Of a stretch of DNA of 8,336 nt, positions 1 through 4,338 are shown piece by piece. How positions within the stretch are numbered: the stretch's first letter is position 1; each line of letters begins with the position of its first letter. The position numbers and the translations under genes were made by a program. The notes under the pieces were generated by a model that worked only from the letters and a program-made list of their open reading frames with translations, did not search any database and had not been told where the DNA came from. Source of the stretch: CAYGWP01 sp964353455 (GTDB taxonomy: Bacteria > Planctomycetota > Phycisphaerae > FEN-1346); assembly GCA_964353455.1 (NCBI GenBank), contig CAYGWP010000349.1, forward strand, positions 1 through 8,336, in the 5' to 3' direction.

Positions 1-171
1 GTGGAGGTCTTCCAGCGTCTGGTCGCCCCGGATCTGGATAGTTCGGGAGACGATCTTGTTCTTCTCGACGAACCTCTTTGTCATGAGGCCGTTGATGATG
101 AACACGTCGAGGGTGAAAAGCCGGTCATCCTTGAGAACCCATGTTCCCGTACGGCGCCTGCGCTGGGCCAT
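1..171 (-). CDS. pRiA4b ORF-3-like domain protein, N-terminal part (runs off left edge)
   Basis: This is the first 57 codons of a minus-strand gene that continues beyond base 1. The ATG at 171 is preceded at 8 nt by GGAGGGG (complement of 180-186), a good ribosome binding site. The peptide opens with a basic stretch (MAQRRRRTGTW). It continues VFIINGLMTKRFVEKNK and then VSRTIQIRGDQTLEDLH, the usual first strands and first helix of the pRiA4b ORF-3-like fold (also named IS1096 passenger TnpR-like), in which a beta strand ending in R-x-I-x-I is followed by (S/T)L-x-x-LH. The biochemical role of this family is not established. It is often found near mobile elements and in genomes with many paralogues. 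The gene diverges from the small gene at 290. The family call rests on only about 35 residues, but the local pattern is characteristic. Confidence 0.72.
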   Translation of the reverse strand, partial: MAQRRRRTGTWVLKDDRLFTLDVFIINGLMTKRFVEKNKIVSRTIQIRGDQTLEDLH

Positions 172-179
172 CGGTTCAG

Positions 180-186
180 CCCCTCC
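180..186 (-). promoter_or_regulatory. Ribosome binding site of the left-edge pRiA4b-like gene
   Basis: The complement reads GGAGGGG, 8 nt before the ATG at 171. This fixes the start of the partial gene. I saw no convincing -35/-10 pair in the 118-bp divergent spacer (172-289). Confidence 0.6.
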
Positions 187-289
187 AAGTACCAAGGCAC
201 TGCGTTCCATGCTTTCTCTGCCTTCGTGCGGGTGCGCTCTTGTTGTGCTCGAACTTGGCCCACCGGTTTACTCAGGACCTTGAGTAATC

Positions 290-571
290 TTGCACACACC
301 CCACGGCTATGGCAAGCGAAAAGACGTGGGCCTGCTGGTCTTCGGCGAGGTCCTCGAAGGCTGCACCGAGGCGCACCTGCGGCACTACCGCTTCTGCCGC
401 TGCCTCTCGGTGGCCTGCCCGGAAGGAGAGGTCGGCGATGTGCACGTCTCGACCGTGGTGCGCCGCGTGAGCCGCGCGTTCTTCGAGGCGATGCGGCCCG
501 CCAGGACTAAGGGCGGGGGTGACGTAGGCGGCCCGATCTGCGCCGGCGCTGCGAGACGGGAGAAGTGTTGA
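290..571 (+). CDS. Small hypothetical protein, about 93 residues, possibly altered at both ends
   Basis: I do not recognise this family. The frame opens after an in-frame TGA at 281-283. The first possible start is TTG at 290, with only a weak AGGA 12 nt upstream; GTG at 326 is an alternative. The central part looks like real protein: KDVGLLVFGEVLEGCTE, then HYRFCRCLSVACPEGEVGD, VHVSTVVRRVSRAFFEAM. It has three cysteines, alternating hydrophobic strands and a plausible helix. The last third is different. From about residue 69 the frame runs through the palindromic repeat at 495-517 (read as R-P-A-R-T-K-G-G) and then through low-complexity residues to a TGA at 569-571. The original C-terminus may therefore have been replaced or extended by repeat insertion. 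The stop lies 1 nt before the first ATG of the next frame (573), and 94 nt before that gene's preferred TTG start. The two may be co-transcribed. Confidence 0.5.
   Translation: MHTPHGYGKRKDVGLLVFGEVLEGCTEAHLRHYRFCRCLSVACPEGEVGDVHVSTVVRRVSRAFFEAMRPARTKGGGDVGGPICAGAARREKC
495..517 (+). repeat. Dispersed palindromic repeat, copy A (23 bp)
   Basis: This stretch contains CCCGCC (497-502) and GGCGGG (512-517) as inverted arms around a 9-nt centre AGGACTAAG. The whole 23 bp recurs exactly, in reverse orientation, at 4787-4809 inside a sulfatase gene. It lies within the 3' part of the small hypothetical gene and is read in frame. A 23-bp exact match in 8 kb of GC-rich sequence is unlikely by chance. 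The structure is that of a REP-like element. Confidence 0.8.
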
Positions 572-652
572 CATGGCGCAAGGCCCCTGGCTTAATGAAG
601 GCGCCGCACCAAGGAGCGGGCGCCGCCCACGCATCAGCGAGGATGCGACCGG

Positions 653-660
653 AAGGAGGA
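653..660 (+). promoter_or_regulatory. Strong ribosome binding site that sets a TTG start
   Basis: AAGGAGGA lies 5 nt before TTG at 666 and is nearly fully complementary to the 16S rRNA 3' end. It argues for TTG 666 over the in-frame ATG at 573. The sequence encoded between them (Gly/Arg/Pro-rich) looks unlike the rest of the protein. Confidence 0.65.
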
Positions 661-665
661 GACCG

Positions 666-1913
666 TTGAAAGAGGAGCAACCATCCAGCCGGCCGCGGGG
701 ATTGTCAGCCCGCGCCGCACGTTTGCTTGGCGAGCAGACGATCGACCGAGACCGGCCGGGAACGATCCTGCGCGATTTCCAGACCTTCGTGGACTTTGTC
801 GGGACGGACGGCCTTCGGACGACCGGCCAGCACCATCTCTTGCCCCACACGTGTCTCGGTGAACTCAACTGCCGCATGAGCCGGCCCCTGGACGTGCGGC
901 TCAGGCGGCCCCAGCAGCGGTCTTATCCGAACCTGGAAGGCCTGTACCTGGTGGGCCGGGCGTGCGGATTGATCCAGGCGCGCGGGCTGGGCGCGAAGGG
1001 CCGGTTGGTTGTCGATGAGGCGGTGCGCGGCTCATGGGACGGGCTGAACGCGACGGAGCGGTACTTCACGCTCCTGGAGGCATGGCTGGTGCATGCGCGG
1101 CCGGGGATGCTCGGCAAGGGGAGAGGGCCGAGCCGGGACGTGCTGCTTGACTGTGTGATGCTTTGGCAGAGCATCCTCAAGGGGGGCCTCCGGCTCGATC
1201 AACGGCGGCCCAGTGAGCGGTACCTGCCGGGGATCGCGACGGAGTATCAGCACCTGGCCCTCATGGCCATGTTCGGCCTGGCCGCCGTGGACCAGGGCGC
1301 GGCGGCCGAGGGGGAGTCCTGGCGGCCGGCGGAGGTCAGGCGGCTGCCCTGGGGCGATGCCGTGTTCGCGCTCGTTTCGGATCCGGACGTGTGGATGCAG
1401 GTCATGAACGAGGCGGAGCCGGGGAAGGTCGTCTTGGGGCGGTTGCAGGGTGTGTTCGGACCGTTCTTTCCGGAGTGGCAGAGGAACCTGGTTGTGTCAG
1501 GACCCGTGTTTCGGAAGGGGGTGTTTGTCTTCGGGGTTTCGCTGGGCAAGGTCCGGCGGCAGATCGCGCTTTCCGCCGGGAGGAGTCTGGAGAACCTGGC
1601 CCACGGGATCCTCAATGCCTTCGACTTCGACGCGGACCACCTGTACTGCTTCACCTACAACGACCGCTTCGGGGCGATCATGAACGTCAGCCACCCGTAC
1701 TGTGATGAGGCGCCGTGGACGCCGGACGTGCGCCTGGGCGACCTGCCCCTGACGGCGGGCGAGGCCATGGATTTCCTCTATGACTTCGGGGACAACTGGC
1801 TCTTTCGGGTGAGGCTGGATCGCGTGGACCCCCCGGCCGCGGGTTTCAGCAGGCCGGTCGTCCTTGGGGCGCAGGGGAAGGCGCCGCCGCAATACGGGCG
1901 TGGGGACTGGTGA
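666..1913 (+). CDS. pRiA4b ORF-3-like domain protein, 415 residues
   Basis: The C-terminal region, about residues 285-415, is a pRiA4b ORF-3-like domain. It shows the strand KVRRQIALSAGRSLENL, the helix and turn HGILNAFDFDADHLYCF, a long connection rich in Asp and Pro, and the diagnostic MDFLYDFGDNWLFRVRL (residues 368-384). It ends VVLGAQGKAPPQYGRGD, like the usual K-A-P-x-Q-Y end of the family. Residues 1-280 are a mostly helical extension (QTIDRDRPGTILRDFQTFVD, RPQQRSYPNLEGLYLV, ERYFTLLEAWLVH) whose function I cannot name; it makes this one of the longer members. There is no signal peptide or membrane segment, so it is probably cytoplasmic. Domain function is uncharacterised. I chose the TTG start because AAGGAGGA precedes it; ATG 573, with GGGAGAAG upstream, would add 31 residues and remains possible. 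The gene converges on the hydrolase-like gene across a repeat and terminator spacer. Confidence 0.85.
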   Translation: MKEEQPSSRPRGLSARAARLLGEQTIDRDRPGTILRDFQTFVDFVGTDGLRTTGQHHLLPHTCLGELNCRMSRPLDVRLRRPQQRSYPNLEGLYLVGRACGLIQARGLGAKGRLVVDEAVRGSWDGLNATERYFTLLEAWLVHARPGMLGKGRGPSRDVLLDCVMLWQSILKGGLRLDQRRPSERYLPGIATEYQHLALMAMFGLAAVDQGAAAEGESWRPAEVRRLPWGDAVFALVSDPDVWMQVMNEAEPGKVVLGRLQGVFGPFFPEWQRNLVVSGPVFRKGVFVFGVSLGKVRRQIALSAGRSLENLAHGILNAFDFDADHLYCFTYNDRFGAIMNVSHPYCDEAPWTPDVRLGDLPLTAGEAMDFLYDFGDNWLFRVRLDRVDPPAAGFSRPVVLGAQGKAPPQYGRGDW

Positions 1914-1924
1914 TGGCCGCATGA

Positions 1925-1978
1925 GGGGACTGTACCCTTTTCTCGCTTTTGAGAAAAGGGGACTGTACCCCACTTTTG
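1925..1978. repeat. Intergenic repeat: two GGGGACTGTACCC copies around a hairpin
   Basis: GGGGACTGTACCC occurs at 1925-1937 and again at 1958-1970, 33 bp apart. Between them CCCTTTTCTC (1935-1944) and GAGAAAAGGG (1951-1960) form a perfect 10-bp stem with a 6-nt loop. The second copy continues into CCACTTTTGG. Arrays of AAAAGGGGAC...CCCCTTTT type are known in many bacterial genomes as REP sequences mobilised by Y1 (RAYT) transposases. No such transposase is present here, so the link is by resemblance only. Confidence 0.7.
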
Positions 1979-1996
1979 GACTGGCATGTAATGCCG

Positions 1997-2060
1997 GCAA
2001 TGCACAGCCGGGGGCGGCTGTGCCCCGTGGCACAGCCGCCCCCGGCGGTGCATTGCTTTT
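1997..2060 (+). terminator. 28-bp-stem hairpin followed by T4, probable terminator in a convergent spacer
   Basis: The left arm 1997-2024 and right arm 2029-2056 are inverted copies with one mismatch, separated by a 4-nt loop CCGT. A TTTT run follows at 2057-2060. It lies 84 bp after the pRiA4b-like gene and 150 bp past the stop of the converging hydrolase-like gene, where an intrinsic terminator is expected. The stem is far longer than a usual terminator and very GC-rich, so it may be a mobile palindromic repeat that now also stops transcription. On the minus strand no T run follows, so it is better suited to the plus strand. Confidence 0.65.
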
Positions 2061-2172
2061 AGTCATGGCAGACACCCTCCGGGTTCTCCAGAGAACTTGT
2101 TGCGAACCGCTCAGTCAATACGATGTCCTGGAGTTCCGACAGACGTTGCTGATACACACCGCGCGGCGACAT
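2059..2172 (-). CDS. Possible 37-codon peptide or gene remnant downstream of the hydrolase-like gene
   Basis: An ATG at 2172 opens a frame reading MSPRGVYQQRLSELQDIV and ending LENPEGVCHD before TAA at 2059-2061. Composition is protein-like, with a charged amphipathic helix rather than the Arg/Pro/Ala-rich look of shadow frames. There is no ribosome binding site at the expected distance; the nearest GGGAGG lies about 17 nt upstream. The frame is continuous with the hydrolase-like gene beyond its TAG stop at 2206-2208. It may be the end of a lost gene, an unannotated small protein, or chance. I do not recognise it. Confidence 0.25.
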   Translation of the reverse strand: MSPRGVYQQRLSELQDIVLTERFATSSLENPEGVCHD

Positions 2173-2205
2173 GGACCATGCGGGTATTGCCTCCCGTGGC
2201 CGGCC

Positions 2206-3981
2206 CTACGGCTTGGCCGCAGCCTTGCCGAGGATAGGCAGCGGCTGCTTGTAGTACTCACCGACCTTGAGGCGGATGTAGCCGCCGTCGTCGTCGGCGC
2301 ACGCGGACTTGAGACCCTGGTTGCCGGCGATGGGCGGCGGGTTGGTGACGCCGTCCTTCTTCTGGTCCCACGCGCGGGTGCTGTCGCCCTGTCCTTCCTG
2401 GAAGAGCCAGCCCATGCATCCGGCCCTGGCGTAGCGCGAGATCATGGGGTTGCGGGGGTAATCTTCCAGAAGCGTCTGGGCGAGGTTATCGCAGTAGTGG
2501 CCGGGCGTATTGTTGCACGTGGCATAAGCGGTGTTGCCCATGGCCACCTGCCACACCACAACGTACAGCCCGGAGGCGGCGTGGAACTCCTCGATCCACT
2601 TGATGTGGTTATCGAAGGTCTTGCATATGCCGCTATCATTGCCGTAGGGCGGCTGCTTGCCGTGCATCCCCTTGTCGCGGTCTCCGGTCTCGAAGACCGC
2701 CAGGTCGTAGTTGGGGCAGACCTGCCTCATGATGGCGCCGAACTTGGCGCCCGACATTCTACCCTGCCAGTCCCAGCCGCTGGGGTTACAGCCGATGAGG
2801 ACGTTGTTCGGCGCGTACAGGTCGCGCAGTTTGATGAACGCGGCCGCGTAGCCGAAGAGGTTGTCTGGCAGGTCCTTGAGTTCCTCCATGCCGGTCGAGC
2901 CGACCTTGACATCGACCCTCGCGGGGTCCATGCCGGCCGACAGCAGCAGGTGGCCCCACTCATCGGGTTCAATCTGGACCACGACGGGCACGTCGCCGTG
3001 CTTGCCGCACATCACCATCAAGCGTTTGAAGAGTTCGAAATATGATTTCATCGTGGCGGCCACCTTGGCGTTGACCGGCGTGGCCTGCGCGGGGCCGGGC
3101 TTGTAGTGGGCCGGGGCCGAGGCCGCCAGCAGGTAATACGTGAACCAGACCACGTGCCCGGTGCGTGCGCCCTCGCCCAGGCGGCGCTCGGCGGCGCCGT
3201 ACTTGAGCCACCAGGGGTCGTCGGCGTCGCCCGCGCCGCCCGAGAGGTACCCGCACTGCACGTCCCACTTGGCGCCGTTGGCCGCGCGGGTCTCGGCCAT
3301 CCACTCGGCGGGGGCCGAGATGCCCCAGAAGAAGTGGTCGAGCAGGCGCTCGCGCAGAATCCGCTGGCGCGAAGCCTTGGCCGGATCGGCCTCGGCGAAG
3401 TCGGCGGCCTTGGCCTTGTCGACCGCGGCCTGTGCGTCTTCGACCGTCTTAAAGAGCCGCGGGTCCACGCGGACGACGGGTTTCTCGGGAATCGTTTCGG
3501 GGAACTTCTTGTTCTTGTTGGAGGGGTCGGCCATGAACGCCTGTCGTCGCTGCTTCCACCCCTCCAGCGCCTCATTGTAGGCCGCCAGGACCTTCTCGCG
3601 CAGCGGCTGAAGTTCGGCCGGGCTGGGCTGGCGGGCCTGCCCGCCATAGCCTTGGCGGCGGCGGGCGGCCAGGCCGATGATCTCCGTGTGGCCGGCCCCG
3701 GTGTGGTCAGTCACGTTGACGATGGCGTAGAACATGGCCCCCGGCGCGGGTGCGGGCGGCGAGTCGGCGGCGGCCGTGGCCGGGCCTTCGCCCGCCATAG
3801 GGCTATGGCCCGCAGGCGGGCCTTCGCCCGCCATAGGGCTATGGCCCGCAGGCGGGCCTTCGCCCGCCATAGGGCTATGGCCCGCAGGCGGGGCCTCGGA
3901 CTTCTGCTCGGCAACAGCGAGGGCGGCACCCATGATGGCGGCCGCGAGGAGGCCGGCGATGCGGGTCAACATTCGCGACAT
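2206..3981 (-). CDS. Exported glycoside-hydrolase-like protein, 591 residues
   Basis: Residues 1-24 are a signal peptide (MSRMLTRIAGLLAAAIMGAA then LAVAEQ). ATG 3981 is chosen because GGAG (3990-3993) precedes it by 8 nt; an in-frame ATG at 4020 has no such site and would add 13 residues before the signal. Residues 31-66 are three perfect PPAGHSPMAGEG repeats, followed by an Ala/Pro linker to about 81. A small domain (about 82-210, FYAIVNVTDHTG, ELQPLREKVLAAYNEALEGW) comes next and is interrupted near 105-117 by RRRQGYGGQARQ. From about 235 the pattern suits an (alpha/beta)8 barrel: WDVQCGYLSGG, VVWFTYYLLAAS, VVVQIEPDEWGHL (Glu338, Asp340), NVLIGCNPSGWDW, LAVFETGDRDKG (Glu431), GLYVVVWQVAMGN, MGWLFQEGQGD. 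Acidic residues at strand ends, such as Glu338 and Glu431, are candidate catalytic residues. I cannot assign a numbered family or a substrate. It lies downstream of, and on the same strand as, the sulfatase genes, which is consistent with a role in breaking down the same glycan. Confidence 0.72.
   Translation of the reverse strand: MSRMLTRIAGLLAAAIMGAALAVAEQKSEAPPAGHSPMAGEGPPAGHSPMAGEGPPAGHSPMAGEGPATAAADSPPAPAPGAMFYAIVNVTDHTGAGHTEIIGLAARRRQGYGGQARQPSPAELQPLREKVLAAYNEALEGWKQRRQAFMADPSNKNKKFPETIPEKPVVRVDPRLFKTVEDAQAAVDKAKAADFAEADPAKASRQRILRERLLDHFFWGISAPAEWMAETRAANGAKWDVQCGYLSGGAGDADDPWWLKYGAAERRLGEGARTGHVVWFTYYLLAASAPAHYKPGPAQATPVNAKVAATMKSYFELFKRLMVMCGKHGDVPVVVQIEPDEWGHLLLSAGMDPARVDVKVGSTGMEELKDLPDNLFGYAAAFIKLRDLYAPNNVLIGCNPSGWDWQGRMSGAKFGAIMRQVCPNYDLAVFETGDRDKGMHGKQPPYGNDSGICKTFDNHIKWIEEFHAASGLYVVVWQVAMGNTAYATCNNTPGHYCDNLAQTLLEDYPRNPMISRYARAGCMGWLFQEGQGDSTRAWDQKKDGVTNPPPIAGNQGLKSACADDDGGYIRLKVGEYYKQPLPILGKAAAKP
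3634..3675 (-). repeat. Palindromic repeat inserted in frame in the hydrolase-like gene
   Basis: GCCCGCC (3639-3645) and GGCGGGC (3660-3666) are perfect inverted arms. Outer GGCCTG and CAGGCC (ending near 3675) extend the dyad imperfectly. On the coding strand it reads RRRQGYGGQARQ, an Arg/Gly/Gln-rich stretch out of keeping with the flanking domain, so it looks like an insertion that kept the frame. It shares the beginning GCCCGCCATAG with the 36-bp repeats at 3782-3889. Confidence 0.65.
3782..3889 (-). repeat. Three perfect 36-bp tandem repeats inside the hydrolase-like gene
   Basis: Units are 3782-3817, 3818-3853 and 3854-3889, identical to each other and directly adjacent. Each contains GCCATAG-GG-CTATGGC plus outer GCCCGC/GCGGGC arms, so each can fold into a hairpin. 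They encode PPAGHSPMAGEG three times just after the signal peptide. A period of 36 keeps the frame. Identity at silent sites points to recent duplication, slippage or conversion. Confidence 0.92.
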
Positions 3982-4018
3982 AGGCGATGCTCCGTGGCCA
4001 GTTCTCTTGTCACGGGAC

Positions 4019-4024
4019 ATTCTA
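4019..4024 (-). promoter_or_regulatory. Possible -10 element for the hydrolase-like gene
   Basis: The complement is TAGAAT, one mismatch from TATAAT. It is placed to give a 5' leader of roughly 30 nt before the ATG at 3981. The -35 position has no recognisable hexamer, and such hexamers do arise by chance, so this is weak. Confidence 0.22.
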
Positions 4025-4136
4025 GAGCCGGCGGCGACCTGCGCCTACAGGCGTATGAGCAGCGCGGCGGGTTGCGGGCCTGCGGTTGCGCCCCCTCGAA
4101 CACATAGACTCTAGGCCTGGCCCGGCGGCAGTCGAT

Positions 4137-4223
4137 TCACTTCGCCTTCTTCAGGTCCGCCAGTTCGTCGCGCGTGATGATGAGGTTGTGGAGTTTACGT
4201 TCCTTGACGAAGTAGTCGAACAT
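4137..4223 (-). pseudogene. Possible C-terminal remnant of a lost gene (28 codons)
   Basis: The frame reads MFDYFVKERKLHNLII and then TRDELADLKKAK, ending in TGA at 4137-4139. The mix of hydrophobic, charged and aromatic residues looks like a genuine folded C-terminus. Immediately upstream in the same frame the translation becomes Pro/Ser/Arg-rich noise. The ATG at 4223 has no ribosome binding site. The simplest reading is the tail of a gene whose body has been deleted between the sulfatase and the hydrolase-like gene. I cannot name the parent family. Confidence 0.3.
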
Positions 4224-4338
4224 CAGGCAAGGGGGCGGTGGAGGTGATTGCCGTGGAGAGAACCACCCGGAGCGACCGAACGCCCTGTGCCCTGCGTGGC
4301 TCGAGAGCGGCACCGAAGGGGGCCTGACGCACTCGCGG

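Larger units (their letters stand above)
3982..4338. other. About 360 bp without a convincing gene, between sulfatase and hydrolase-like gene
   Basis: Apart from the short remnant at 4137-4223, I see no reading frame with natural protein composition. The stretch has a small perfect palindrome CGCCTACAGGCG near 4043-4054. On the minus strand it has a -10-like TAGAAT (complement of 4019-4024), about 38 nt before the hydrolase-like start at 3981. No good -35 box lies 17 nt further upstream, so that promoter is only a possibility. The spacer length suggests that the hydrolase-like gene may have its own promoter rather than relying on sulfatase read-through. No clear intrinsic terminator follows the sulfatase stop at 4339. 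Confidence 0.5.

Noticed and set aside
1..510. A 169-codon plus-strand frame from the left edge
   Set aside because: It is antisense to the pRiA4b-like start and then out of frame with the more protein-like 290-571 frame. Composition becomes Arg/Leu/Pro-rich.
1925..2060. Ends of an insertion sequence
   Set aside because: There is no transposase frame and no matching terminal repeat pair flanking a gene; the structures are short self-contained palindromes.
2061..2205. tRNA or other structured RNA gene between the hairpin and the hydrolase-like gene
   Set aside because: I could not find a cloverleaf, a TTC-arm-like stretch or another recognisable RNA fold in this spacer.
3782..3889. CRISPR array
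   Set aside because: The three 36-bp units are directly adjacent with no spacers and lie in frame inside a gene; no cas gene is nearby.
1864..4107. Two long plus-strand frames (393 and 333 codons) opposite the hydrolase-like gene
   Set aside because: They mirror the third-position GC of the minus-strand gene, cross the intergenic repeats, and have no domain signal. The minus-strand reading has a signal peptide and enzyme-like motifs.
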